From the NCBI GenBank assembly GCA_965208525.1, contig OZ242340.1, forward strand, positions 868,001 to 932,000: a stretch of DNA of 64,000 bases. Reading direction: 5' to 3'. Both the position numbers and the translations under genes were made by a program. This document shows, piece by piece, positions 54,091 through 62,584 of the stretch (positions are counted from its first letter, which is position 1; every line of letters begins with the position of its first letter). The DNA is from VXYL01 sp965208525 (GTDB lineage: Bacteria > Pseudomonadota > Gammaproteobacteria > Pseudomonadales > Azotimanducaceae). The notes under the pieces were generated by a model, which worked only from the letters and a program-made list of their open reading frames with translations, was not told the origin of the DNA and did not search any database.

Positions 54091-54630
54091 CTCCTCCTGT
54101 ACGCTTCGTCCGCGCGCGCCATGCGTGCGCGTGCCGTCGAAACCTAAGAAGGCAGGGGTGACGCTGCGGCACTGGGCCGGCGACCGCCATGTCCGGGTGC
54201 GTCGATGCCGGCTGCCTGAAGCGCGTCGGCCGTGCTATGGTCGCAGGAGTCCCGAAAAACCGGTGCCTTGCGTACCTGCCCCATTGAAGCCACGTGCGGA
54301 TGTCCCCGAAATCGCAACAGTGCGTTTCCTTTTCCGCCGCAATCGCGGCGGCCTCATTGAGAGAGCGGCCTTCGGGATAGGGACGCGGGGTGGGGCCGCC
54401 GGCAGGTGGACGTTCTCCGGGCTGCGGCGTTGGACGCGTTCGCCACTGGGCGCGGCCGTGTGAGCCGCGAGTGGCGGCGAGGTTTCGTCGTAGCGATGTT
54501 CCGCTGTTGGAAGCAGCGTCGAACTGCCAGGTCTCGGCTGGCGGGCTATCTTCAGGGGGAGCAGAACGCATGGCTAAAATGAGAAAATGCGATCGGAAGG
54601 CCTAGATGGCGTGGACCCGAGGGAAGGAAA
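54091..54630. other. No gene seen
   Basis: Both strands contain long open frames (high GC) but none with convincing protein character. Probably decayed DNA between the duplicated segment and the small gene at 54631. Confidence 0.45.
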
Positions 54631-54852
54631 ATGACTGAGTCCGAGCTCGCTGGAATTCTGCAGGCTCACCGCATCATCCTACGCATGATTCTCAAGATGC
54701 CGGCAGACCAGAGTACGATCAACTTGCTATCGGAAATCGTCAAAGATCCCTCGACCACACCAATCCTCCGTGCAGAGATCGAGGAAGTAATCAACCCAGG
54801 GCAGAACCCTAGAGCAGTCGATCTGTACCCTTCACCTAGAGGTGCGGACTAG
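54631..54852 (+). CDS. Small hypothetical protein (73 aa)
   Basis: 73 residues, helical, beginning TESELAGILQAHRIILRMIL. ATG 54631 follows GGGAAGGAAA with good spacing. Composition is typical of a real small protein. No family recognised; isolated gene. Confidence 0.6.
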   Translation: MTESELAGILQAHRIILRMILKMPADQSTINLLSEIVKDPSTTPILRAEIEEVINPGQNPRAVDLYPSPRGAD

Positions 54853-55231
54853 CCTTTCGCCCGCTCACTCTCAGGCTGGTGGCAGGCTTCCTTCCGTGTC
54901 AACTGAGCGCCCGGACCCTTCTTGGGTGGAGTGGGACTGAGCGATTGCGATAGAGGGAGCCTACCGCCATTTACCGCAAGGGAAAGCAAGGGAGGGCTAT
55001 GGAGTCGCCCACCGGATGCGCTGCGCGGTGAACCTGGCCGTCCTGCATCTGACGGGTGCAGGCCAGGATGTCAATGGTCGCATTTGCCGTCGTTCTCGCG
55101 GGGCAGCGGTCAAGCGGTGTCTGAAGTTGGTGCCCAACCGGCAGGACGTTGCCTGTGCGACTCCCGTTTCGGTGCGCCTCGAGGGCGCGAGACCAAGTGG
55201 CGGCCTGAGAGGAACCGCCGCCTAGGCCCGT
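54853..55231. other. No gene seen
   Basis: Gap between the small gene and the asparagine-synthetase-like gene. Only weak frames on either strand. Confidence 0.45.
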
Positions 55232-56962
55232 TCAGCCGAACGCGTCCCCTTCCATGCGTCCAAGCCAGATGACCGATGCCATCGCGGCATGCACCTGCTT
55301 GGCCAGGTGCGAGGGAAGCATCGGCAGAGCCTGCACCGCCGAGAGCAGCCGCTCCCTGTCGATGACCTCGAATGCCGGGTTCCACGCGTCTGCGTTGACT
55401 ATGTCGCGGTACAGGGCGAGCCTGGCCGGTGACGCGTGGCGAGCTGCGAGCGCGGCTCCTTCCCGCCGTGGGTCGGGTTCGGCGGTGACGCTTGGCAGTT
55501 GCCAGCGACGTCTCCTGTCCCGCCAGCGCCGCGCGATTCGCTTCAGGGGCTCCATGTCGAGGACGGGTGGACCGTCCTCCGGGTACGCGATCGTCGCTCG
55601 CGACGGCTCGCCCGCGCGCTTGGCGCCGGCGTAGGGGATTTCGGCGATGCCGCGTCCGGCGCGCTCGACGATCGCGCTGTGGATGCGGTGCTCAACGCGT
55701 GCCTGCCACCCCAGGGCGAAGGCGAGGCGCACCGCAGGCGGATAGTAGAGCGGAAAGACGGTCCCCGAGAGGGCCTCGGGACGCACGGAGATCCAGCGCC
55801 TGACCCGGTGCTGTACGTAGAACGCGTCTAGGAGATCCTCCGTTCCGGCGCCTTGCGCCAGCGGCGTCAGCAGCAACTGCATCGTCTCCGCCACCGCCTC
55901 CTCCCACGCCGGTGCGGTGAGCAGGTCTAGGTTGGGCGGCTCGATGAACGCCCGCAGGACCTGGCCCCTGGTCCCGAGCGGAGCCGTCGAGGGGAAATTC
56001 GATGAGAGCGTCTCGCCGAGGAGTCCCGAGACGACGGTTGCCGCGGCGGAGCGGGGGTTGCGTCGATGTGCCTCGCTGAGGTTCAGGGCCCCCGAGGTCG
56101 TCCGCACTCGTTCGAACGGGTCGTCGGCCACCGGAGGCCGGTCCTCGATCAGGTGTCGCGCGTTCGTGGACGCGGCGGCCTGTCGGGCGATCCGGACATC
56201 GTCCGGCTGCCCGGTGTAGGTGACGACGTCGAAGCCGTCGATCGTCCCGCTTCGGACGGCGAGGGCGAGGACGAGCCGGGAGTCGCGCCCGCCGGTAAGT
56301 TCGAGCCTGGGTCGCCCGACGCCGCGCGGGACGCGGTCGGCGACCTGCCGCAGATGGGCAGTGGCCGAGGCTTCCAGACTGTCGACTGCGTCGGCCAGAT
56401 CGGATGTCGATGTTGGGCGCGAAGGCACCCAAGGCGGCGAGGACGGGGCGACGGGACGCGCGCCAGATCCGGAAACGTGCACGTGTGCCAGAAAGGGCAC
56501 GCAGCGGACGCCGGCGTAGCCGGTCCGGTCGCCCATCGGAAAGCCCTTGAACGCGAGCAGCGCGCCGAATGCAGGGTCCCTTTCCGGCCACTGCCCGACG
56601 ACGCGATGCTGCGCCAGGGCGATCAGGTCGGGTCTGTTGGAGACGAAGGAGAAGGCATCCCGGGTCGCGATATAGAGCGGGGCAAGGCCGAACTCGTCCT
56701 GTCTGACCGTGCCCGTGCCGGCGCCGTCGATGTCGATATCGACAAACGTGTCCCGCGCAGGGCCTAGGCTGCCCAGGCGGAGCTGCAGGCCACCGTCGGC
56801 CTGCGGAGGGGCCTCCGGTGGCCACAGCCAAGCCGAGACCTGCCCGGTCGCGCTGGTCCAGTCGGCTCCTCGGCCTTCGAGCACAGCCGAGTCCAGCGAA
56901 GCGGAGGCATGGGTGACGACGAGGAATCGGTCGACCTGCGGGCAGGCAATGGCGTCTTGCAT
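55232..56962 (-). CDS. Asparagine-synthetase-like protein
   Basis: 576 residues. An N-terminal amidotransferase-like region (1-190) lacks the catalytic Cys2, so it cannot hydrolyse glutamine in the usual way. The C-terminal PP-loop is LELTGGRDSRLVLALA (near residue 220), where TGGRDSR replaces the canonical SGGLDSS. Such variants occur in peptide or sugar-amide ligases rather than AsnB. ATG 56962 is preferred, with AAGGAG 12 bases upstream; GTG 56983 is the alternative. It stands alone, without a partner gene that would reveal its substrate. Confidence 0.75.
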   Translation of the reverse strand: MQDAIACPQVDRFLVVTHASASLDSAVLEGRGADWTSATGQVSAWLWPPEAPPQADGGLQLRLGSLGPARDTFVDIDIDGAGTGTVRQDEFGLAPLYIATRDAFSFVSNRPDLIALAQHRVVGQWPERDPAFGALLAFKGFPMGDRTGYAGVRCVPFLAHVHVSGSGARPVAPSSPPWVPSRPTSTSDLADAVDSLEASATAHLRQVADRVPRGVGRPRLELTGGRDSRLVLALAVRSGTIDGFDVVTYTGQPDDVRIARQAAASTNARHLIEDRPPVADDPFERVRTTSGALNLSEAHRRNPRSAAATVVSGLLGETLSSNFPSTAPLGTRGQVLRAFIEPPNLDLLTAPAWEEAVAETMQLLLTPLAQGAGTEDLLDAFYVQHRVRRWISVRPEALSGTVFPLYYPPAVRLAFALGWQARVEHRIHSAIVERAGRGIAEIPYAGAKRAGEPSRATIAYPEDGPPVLDMEPLKRIARRWRDRRRRWQLPSVTAEPDPRREGAALAARHASPARLALYRDIVNADAWNPAFEVIDRERLLSAVQALPMLPSHLAKQVHAAMASVIWLGRMEGDAFG

Positions 56963-57540
56963 CTTCTCGATGACTCCTTGCACGTGCGGCCGCCCGGCGC
57001 AACTGGGCGGCTCGCACTATATCGCGGCGCTTGGCGAGTTCGGTGCGATGCCTCGGCAGGGGCGACTGGCGGCGCCGTGCGATGCCTGTGTCGTCCTTTT
57101 GCAGCGCAGTTTTGCGGCGCATTTTGTCGCGTCGTTAGTGTGGAAGGCGACTCAACATGTCGCCCTTCCGAACATTCGGGTAGCCAATTGCCGAACGCGC
57201 GTACCGAACACCGCGGCGAGCGTTGCGGACATGTTTAGGCAAAGCCACCACCGACAATCGAACGCGGCGGCCACCAAACCCATCGGCACTGCCAACGCCG
57301 AAGAAAGAACAGGCCGACAACAAGGCGAAGCAACCCCAGAGGATCCACGCGATAGTCAGGCCCCGCGCCCACACCTTCCAGATCTCGATACGGGTGGCAA
57401 GCATCGCCGGACCGAAGTTGAACGCGAAGGCGGCCGAAAACCCCGCCGCCGCCCCCGAGGATGCGCGCAAACTACGGGGCGGCACGGTGGGGTCGGGTGA
57501 AGCGGGGAGCCGAGCGTGCGGCGAAGGCCATGAAAGGCGC
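56963..57540. other. No intact gene seen
   Basis: One minus-strand stretch (about 57430-57250) reads like a membrane segment (GLTIAWILWGCFALLSAC) and may be a gene remnant; it has no good start or end. Otherwise no gene. Confidence 0.4.
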
Positions 57541-57660
57541 TCCCGCGTTCGGGGCGAGCAGGCGATTGAGGCGTTTCTCAACAAGCCTCACCGGTTGCTG
57601 CACGGCGCAACGCCGTTCGATTTGGGAATTATATATCTATCTAGACCCGGCACGCGCTAA
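57541..57660 (+). pseudogene. Xre/MbcA/ParS antitoxin C-terminal remnant
   Basis: In frame it reads EQAIEAFLNKPHRLLHGATPFDLG. This matches the C-terminal toxin-binding motif of MbcA/ParS/Xre antitoxins (AxxWLxxPxxxLGGxTPxDLL), with His for Gly in the LGG turn. The upstream HTH part is missing and no RES-domain toxin follows. Confidence 0.45.
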
Positions 57661-57678
57661 TTTTCCTGGTCTCTTGAA

Positions 57679-57936
57679 TCAGTAACGTGACCTTATATGT
57701 CCTTCGGATATATCTTGAAGCATGTCGGCTTCTTCTTTTTCGAGTTCCAGCCGACTCCGGGCTCTCTCCGAAAGCATTTCGATCATGCCCTGGCGAACCC
57801 TCTCAGGTATACCAGAAACTTGACAGAAGCGATAGAAGCGAAACATCGCCTCCTCCACGTCCGAAACCGTGTTCCTGTGGATGATAAACCTCAGATTCTC
57901 TAGTTCATCGGCGAGTTGTTTTGGTTGCTTAGGCAT
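57679..57936 (-). CDS. Small helical hypothetical protein (85 aa)
   Basis: 85 residues, almost all helical, beginning PKQPKQLADELENLRFII. ATG 57936 follows GAGGAAG. It ends with a charged ERARSRLELEKEEADML. No family recognised. Possibly last of the minus-strand small-gene cluster. Confidence 0.6.
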   Translation of the reverse strand: MPKQPKQLADELENLRFIIHRNTVSDVEEAMFRFYRFCQVSGIPERVRQGMIEMLSERARSRLELEKEEADMLQDISEGHIRSRY

Positions 57937-58003
57937 TTTAGCTTCCTCTCTTTGATGATGAAAGTGGAGTCCGGCGCGCAGCATACCACAGAAAGGCCGC
58001 GTT

Positions 58004-58210
58004 CTAGTCAACCTCGAATTTGCCACCAGTGATCTGTTCCAACCGTGAGGCCAGAGGGACCAACTTCCGATATACGTCCTTCAATTCAGACAACAGACCA
58101 ATGACTTCGTTTCGTGAAGGATAATCCGGAACTACTGCATCCGACACGCTCGCATCTTGATACCAGTCGAGATAGTTGGCGTGTTTGTCTATGCCCGCCA
58201 CTGCATTCAA
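58004..58210 (-). CDS. Small hypothetical protein (68 aa)
   Basis: 68 residues ending LEQITGGKFEVD. The start is uncertain: TTG 58210 overlaps the stop of the next-upstream minus-strand frame, and no ribosome-binding site is visible, so it would rely on coupling. A rival plus-strand gene begins nearby at 58227. Confidence 0.45.
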   Translation of the reverse strand: MNAVAGIDKHANYLDWYQDASVSDAVVPDYPSRNEVIGLLSELKDVYRKLVPLASRLEQITGGKFEVD

Positions 58211-58518
58211 TTAGGAGGAAGTTGCCGTGACCAGAGAGCTATTCGAGATAGATTCTCGGTTCGAGAATCACGCAGAGTACGCAAAAGCAGCGTTTGGAGG
58301 ACTTTCATACATTCCACTGTTCCCGGATCAGGATAGGACGCCTTGCAAGCAAAAGCTAAATGCGATTCTAAGGCAGCTTCAATGCGTTGAACGCCCTCAG
58401 TTTGAAGGAGACGATGTGCTCTTGCTGATTTATCCTGTGACTGGTGAATTGCTATCGCTAAATGACGAAGAAACTCTGTCACGCCTGCGCCAGTAACCTG
58501 ATCGTCTCTCAAATTCAT
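58207..58518 (-). CDS. Hypothetical protein (103 aa), alternative to the plus-strand gene
   Basis: 103 residues; ATG 58518 follows AGAGGATTCAAG. It overlaps the plus-strand frame 58227-58496 almost completely, so at most one is normally real. Composition is acceptable. It would be coupled to the 68-residue frame downstream. No family recognised. Confidence 0.35.
   Translation of the reverse strand: MNLRDDQVTGAGVTEFLRHLAIAIHQSQDKSARAHRLLQTEGVQRIEAALESHLAFACKASYPDPGTVECMKVLQTLLLRTLRDSRTENLSRIALWSRQLPPN
58227..58496 (+). CDS. Hypothetical protein (89 aa), alternative to the minus-strand gene
   Basis: 89 residues from GTG 58227, which follows a textbook AGGAGG with 8-base spacing. Acidic, with normal composition (FPDQDRTPCKQKLNAIL, and LLLIYPVTGEL). 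No family recognised. The strong ribosome-binding site favours this frame over the antiparallel one. Confidence 0.5.
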   Translation: MTRELFEIDSRFENHAEYAKAAFGGLSYIPLFPDQDRTPCKQKLNAILRQLQCVERPQFEGDDVLLLIYPVTGELLSLNDEETLSRLRQ

Positions 58519-58544
58519 CTTGAATCCTCTGAATCCTTTGTTGA

Positions 58545-58618
58545 CGCGCCCGGAGGGATTCCAACCCTCGACCTCCCAATTAGCATTCGGGTGCTCTATG
58601 CAACTGAGCTACGGACGC
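58545..58618 (-). tRNA. Degenerate tRNA (tRNA-Arg-like body, GCT in anticodon position)
   Basis: 74 bases. Acceptor GCGTCCG/CGGGCGC (one G-T pair), D stem GCTC/GAGC, anticodon stem CCCGA/TTGGG with loop ATGCTAA, short variable region AGGTC, T stem GAGGG/CCCTC. The body resembles bacterial tRNA-Arg. GCT in the anticodon position would read Ser codons, but a class II variable arm is absent. The D-loop GG is GC and the T-loop is TTGGAAT instead of TTCGAAT, and no CCA is encoded. Probably a tRNA pseudogene. Confidence 0.6.
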
Positions 58619-58667
58619 GCCACACCTAACCCATGACGTCTTTTAACACCACGAACCTATTTCGCGA

Positions 58668-58970
58668 TCATCGCCGCTTTCGGCCAATTCTAGCTTCTTC
58701 GAGCGCGCCGTCCGACCATTCCGACAGGCAATTCGCAACTTCGGCAAATGCGGTTGGCAGCTTCGCGTTGAGTACCTGCAAGCTCGCGCCGTGTGGATAC
58801 GGCATTTTGTAGGAAATTGTCCCGCTGATTTCTGGCGACTCGTCCTCCTCGTTGTCGCACTTGAGAGCAAAGTCGATTTCAAAGACTTCCTTGACGTGCT
58901 CGTCCTCTACGCCTCCAATCCAATCTTCACTGAACGTGACGCTCTCGATTGCCACCGTGTTCGTTGCCAC
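58668..58970 (-). CDS. Small hypothetical protein (100 aa)
   Basis: 100 residues, acidic, from GTG 58970 just after GAGGGA. It begins ATNTVAIESVTFSEDW and ends basic (EEARIGRKRR). No family recognised. The open frame upstream reads as non-protein. Confidence 0.55.
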   Translation of the reverse strand: MATNTVAIESVTFSEDWIGGVEDEHVKEVFEIDFALKCDNEEDESPEISGTISYKMPYPHGASLQVLNAKLPTAFAEVANCLSEWSDGALEEARIGRKRR

Positions 58971-59285
58971 CCGATCCCTCCTGCCGGCAAAGCGGCATTG
59001 CGTGACCCGGCGGGTGCCGGGCCGTTGCAACCACTGTTCAGCGAACGGCGGCTGAACGCCGCTCAGAGGAAAGTGTGCCGCCTGTTCACCGTGGTTCGGG
59101 GAGCTACCCCGGCCAGGCATCGGCTGTTCTATTCAGCGGCTAACCCCGCAATCGGGTTGTCCACCAAACAGTGGTTGCACGGAACACGGAGGCACAGACG
59201 CCGGGGAAAGCGCAAGGGGTTGACAAGGAGAGTCGGATGGTGTGCGCGGAAATTGCGGGCGGTGTTGAGCCGCAAGCCAATCAGT
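58971..59285. other. No gene seen
   Basis: Contains a GC-rich imperfect hairpin around CCGGCGGGTGCCGGGCC near 59008-59024. No frame with protein character. Confidence 0.45.
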
Positions 59286-59480
59286 CTAAAGGTCTGCCGT
59301 CTGCCTTCGGCGGAACCTGATGCCGATTACATTTCCGTCTATGTCGTACAAGATTTCAATTTGCTCATAGGCATCACACAGGATTTTCACGATGGCTACG
59401 ATACCTACGATGCCTGCAATCACGGCGGCAAGCTCTTTCCCCGTGAGGCTGGCGACTGCGGCAACAACGGGGGCTGGCAT
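59286..59480 (-). CDS. Small single-TM protein (64 aa)
   Basis: 64 residues with one membrane helix (ELAAVIAGIVGIVAIVKIL), then YDIDGNVIGIRFRRR. ATG 59480 overlaps the stop of the preceding 45-residue gene (TGATG) and follows GGGGAAGGA. Size and helix recall holins or small toxins, but nothing specific supports either. Confidence 0.55.
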   Translation of the reverse strand: MPAPVVAAVASLTGKELAAVIAGIVGIVAIVKILCDAYEQIEILYDIDGNVIGIRFRRRQTADL

Positions 59481-59617
59481 CAGTCCTTCCCCTCTTTCTT
59501 CTGTATTTCCTTGTGGACTTTGGCGGCCAGCGGCCCCTTAATCACGATTTCCTTCTTTCTCGACAAGATTGCGCGCAAAAGTGCGATGCGTGAAGTTACG
59601 ACTTTCTCTTTGGTCAA
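59480..59617 (-). CDS. Very small basic protein (45 aa)
   Basis: 45 residues, Lys-rich (KEKVVTSRIALLRAIL, then KKEIVIKGPLAAKVHKE). TTG 59617 lies 9 bases after GGGAGG; an in-frame TTG 12 bases upstream is closer to it. Coupled to the small TM gene by TGATG overlap, the main reason to accept it. Confidence 0.45.
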   Translation of the reverse strand: MTKEKVVTSRIALLRAILSRKKEIVIKGPLAAKVHKEIQKKEGKD

Positions 59618-59686
59618 AGGTTGCAAGCCTCCCTACGCTCATCAAAATGGATCAAGCCAAAATTCCAGGAGAAATGCAAGGGACGA

Positions 59687-60115
59687 TCAATCTTGCTGTG
59701 GCGTTTGCGGCCATTCGCGGTTTGCAGTCGGGATAGAGCCGAAGCGCAGATAGAACTCGCTGACCAATTTCGCTTCCAGTGCCTTCGGGTTGGTTCCTTC
59801 TGGCGAGAGAAACCAAGTACACGACGCGCCGAACGCGGCACCGTACTGATAGCGAGGCCACCACCACTTGCCCCAGTAGTCGTCAGTTGCTCCCTGAATG
59901 TGCTTGCGATGTTCCAGGAGACGACGGCGAAGGCTCGTGGACATGCCAATGTAGTAGATCGGCGATGTTGCCCACGGATAAACCAGCATAGTCTCGTTTG
60001 CCGTTCCGAGAACATAGGCGCCCGGTGCATCAGGAATGTCTGTCACAGAGTCCATGAGATTCACGATAGGCGAGTCCGGCCAATCCTCAGAGAACGAGAG
60101 GTGAAAGGGCTTCAT
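59687..60115 (-). CDS. GIY-YIG domain protein
   Basis: 142 residues. The GIY-YIG fold is seen in PGAYVLG (GIY position) and IYYIGMSTSLRRRLLEHRKH (YIG, then the conserved Arg and His), with a Glu in ALEAKLVSEF as the metal ligand. Probably a small nuclease; UvrC-like helix-hairpin-helix domains are absent. ATG 60115 follows AAGGAAG. First gene of the minus-strand small-gene cluster. Confidence 0.75.
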   Translation of the reverse strand: MKPFHLSFSEDWPDSPIVNLMDSVTDIPDAPGAYVLGTANETMLVYPWATSPIYYIGMSTSLRRRLLEHRKHIQGATDDYWGKWWWPRYQYGAAFGASCTWFLSPEGTNPKALEAKLVSEFYLRFGSIPTANREWPQTPQQD

Positions 60116-60146
60116 CGTCTATCTTCCTTCGGATATACAGGGGAAT

Positions 60147-60165
60147 CGGGTTTGTTGTAAACCCG
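60147..60165. terminator. Hairpin upstream of GIY-YIG gene
   Basis: Perfect 7-bp stem CGGGTTT/AAACCCG with a 5-base loop, between the GIY-YIG start and the crotonase stop (both minus strand). A possible terminator of the crotonase transcript. Confidence 0.4.
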
Positions 60166-60256
60166 TCAAGCGACAATAAGCACGCCAAACGCGGCGTAGG
60201 CTGCGACGAACAGCAAGGCTGCACTCGCGATTGTTCGATTCTGCCCCTGTCAGCCG

Positions 60257-60934
60257 CTATGCGTCCAGACCAGCGTTGACTACGGCAATCGCCTCCCCCC
60301 GAAGTCCTTGCTTCACCGACGCATATGCCGCGCCGTCGAGTTGGGTGAAGGAACGGGCCTTGTCGAGGGCTGCGTCGCGCAACTGATCCGCCGGCACCAC
60401 CTCGTCCAGGAAGCCGGCGTCGCGGGCCTCTTCCGGGTTGAACATGGTGGCCGCAATGGCGGCGCGGCTCAGGTGGCGCTTGGAGAGGCGCTCGTTCGCC
60501 AGCATCAGGCCGAACGGGGGCAAGCTCATGCCGATGGCGGTTTCGTTGAGGCCGATGCTGAAGTCGCCAGCGGTACCGATGCGATAGTCGCCGGTGAGAA
60601 GGCAGAAGGCACCGAGCGCGACGGCATGGCCCGTAGCCGCAATCACGAGAGGCAGCGGGAATCCGTACAGGCGCATCATCAGGCGGGCACCGCCAAGGCT
60701 CATGGCGCGAGCCGCCTCTGGATCATCGCCCCGGATGACCTTGAGATCGAACCCACCGGAGAAAAGCCCCGGGCGACCCATCAGCACAACCGCCTTGGCG
60801 TTCCCCGCCTGCGCCCGGTCGAGCAGGGAGTTCACGGCCTCGATCATGTTCGGCCCGAACGCATTGGCCTTGCCGTCGTTCAGAGTCACCACGGCAACGT
60901 CGCCGACGGTCTCGTAACTTGCGTATTCGGTCAT
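60257..60934 (-). CDS. Enoyl-CoA hydratase/isomerase (crotonase) family protein
   Basis: 225 residues. Crotonase fold with the oxyanion-hole segments KANAFGPNM and VIAATGHAVALGAFCL. The first catalytic Glu position (AxGGGxE in hydratases) is replaced: LTGDYRIG follows directly. Dehydration by the classical two-Glu mechanism is therefore doubtful. Short for the family (260). Likely an isomerase, hydrolase or inactive relative acting on a CoA thioester. Confidence 0.85.
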   Translation of the reverse strand: MTEYASYETVGDVAVVTLNDGKANAFGPNMIEAVNSLLDRAQAGNAKAVVLMGRPGLFSGGFDLKVIRGDDPEAARAMSLGGARLMMRLYGFPLPLVIAATGHAVALGAFCLLTGDYRIGTAGDFSIGLNETAIGMSLPPFGLMLANERLSKRHLSRAAIAATMFNPEEARDAGFLDEVVPADQLRDAALDKARSFTQLDGAAYASVKQGLRGEAIAVVNAGLDA

Positions 60935-61000
60935 GCTCGCCTCGTGGCCGTCTAAAAGCGCGCGAGTTTACAACGGGACCTATGACGGAAGGCGTTCGGC

Positions 61001-61501
61001 TCACCCACCTTCGTTCATGAGCCGGTCGAAGGCGTACCGGCTGTCCGGCGTGATGGGCGCGAGAAGCCCGTCGGCGACTTCCCGAGCGCTGTGGAACCGG
61101 ACGCTCTCGACCTCCTCGGCCTGAAGCGTGAAGGGCCCCTCGTGGACGCATGTGTAGGCGCGCCCGAAACAACGTGCGTGCTGGTTGCCAAAGTAGAAGT
61201 CGAATCGGCGGACAAGCGGTGACCCCCGGATGCCGAGCTCCTCGAATACCTCTCTCTCGGCGCACGTCTCGTACGACTCGCCCGCCGCCACCACGCCGCC
61301 GGCGGCCAGATCGTAGTAGCCCGGATACAGGTCCTTGGTCGCCGTCCGGCGCTGCACCAGAAGTCGCCCCTGGCGGTCGAAGACGAAGATGTAGGTCGCA
61401 CGGTGTGGCAGATTCCGTTCGCGCATCAAGCGCCGGGGCTGGTCCCCCACGGGCCGGTTGGTGGCGTCGACGATCGTGACGATTTCATCACCGGACGCCA
61501 T
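61001..61501 (-). CDS. Nudix hydrolase (YfcD/IDI-like)
   Basis: 166 residues with the complete Nudix box, from GGVVAAGESYETCAER to EVFEELG. N-terminus DEIVTIVDATNRPVG and the HRATYIFVFD segment resemble the YfcD and isopentenyl-diphosphate isomerase-like branch. Cleaves a nucleoside diphosphate-linked compound; substrate not deducible. ATG 61501. Confidence 0.88.
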   Translation of the reverse strand: MASGDEIVTIVDATNRPVGDQPRRLMRERNLPHRATYIFVFDRQGRLLVQRRTATKDLYPGYYDLAAGGVVAAGESYETCAEREVFEELGIRGSPLVRRFDFYFGNQHARCFGRAYTCVHEGPFTLQAEEVESVRFHSAREVADGLLAPITPDSRYAFDRLMNEGG

Positions 61502-61519
61502 TGGCCGGCAGGCCTTGCG

Positions 61520-62505
61520 TCAAAACGTCGCGATCGCGTTGACGGGCGAGCCGGTTCCGGTGGGGGCCCGCAGCGGCGCAGCCGTCAGCAAGAAGGTCCA
61601 TCGCTTGCGCTCCACCGCCGCCGCCGACACCGCTGTGAGGTCCATGACGTCCAATACGGGCATGCCGAGAGCGGTGAGCACCAGCAGGTGTACCGGCGCG
61701 CCGACGCCCTCCACACCGGACGGGTAGACATCAAGGCCGCCGTCGGTGCCGACAATGGCCACGTCCCGGGCCTTGAGCCAGGGCACGGTGGAGGCGTGAA
61801 AGCCGGGATAGCCGCCCTCGTGCGGTCCCTTGGCGGCGCGACGCAGCCAGCGCCCGGTGTTGAGCAGCACGGCATCGCCAGCGCCGACTTCGATGCCGGC
61901 CTCCTCTTCCCAAGCCTCGAGGTCGGCGACGGTGACGGCTTCGCCTGGCTCGAGCCATTCACGCCCCTTGAGCCGCGGAATGTCCATCAGCACACCCCGG
62001 GTGAAGATCGATCCCGTCGCCGATGTTGTCGATGCCGAGATTCGTGCAACCGGCGGCATTGGTGCCGGCCATGTCGAATCCGTTGTAGTACTTGCCGTCG
62101 TTGGCGAGGTGGCAGAGCGCGTCGATGTGCGAGTGGCCGAAGCCGTGGAACATGATGCGCCAGACGTCTGTAGCCCAGCCGCCCGCCGCTTCCGGCATTG
62201 CCTGCATCGAATGCTCGAACGGCGAGGTATTGTCCGCCGCCGCCTCTGTCGAGAGCGGATGCGCCATCGAAATGGACACACCCTCGGTCACCAGCCTTGC
62301 CGCCAGCGATGCGTACCGCTGGCGTGATGAGGTTCATGGTGCCGCGCTGGTCGTCCTCGCCCCAGCGACCGTGATTCGACAGTTCCGATGCCCAGATCTG
62401 GATCGTCTCGCTGGTGATCGCGCGTTCGCCGGCGTGGGTCGCCGGCACGATTCCGAAGAGCAAACCTGCCGCGGCGACGACGCCTCGTGTCGCTCCCCTC
62501 CCCAT
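61520..62505 (-). pseudogene. Cyclase-family protein with two frameshifts
   Basis: Kynurenine formamidase-like cyclase family. It starts at ATG 62505 with a signal-like VVAAAGLLFGIVPATHAG, then RGTMNLITPAVR. A +1 shift near 62310 leads into VTEGVSISMAHPLS, HGFGHSHIDALCH and NIGDG. A GATCGATC tandem duplication at 62006-62013 shifts to IFTRGVLMDI and the rest, to TGA 61520. Removing one GATC and one base near 62310 restores a single protein of about 327 residues. The HxxxHxDxxxH metal motif is intact. Inactive as sequenced, unless both are sequencing errors. Confidence 0.85.
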
Positions 62506-62584
62506 GTCCGGGCTCCGAACTAACCAAAGAGAAATCGGATCATAACCGGCTCATGCGCGGTGACGTGGCGGCCGTGCCCGAAGC

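Noticed and set aside
54091..54630. Minus-strand frame of about 195 codons
   Set aside because: Pro/Arg/Thr-rich, overlaps the degenerate autotransporter copy, no motif or ribosome-binding site.
60174..60250. Minus-strand frame ending in a membrane-like segment (ASAALLFVAAYAAFGVLIVA)
   Set aside because: Preceded in frame by a stop codon with no start codon before the hydrophobic part; about 25 codons only.
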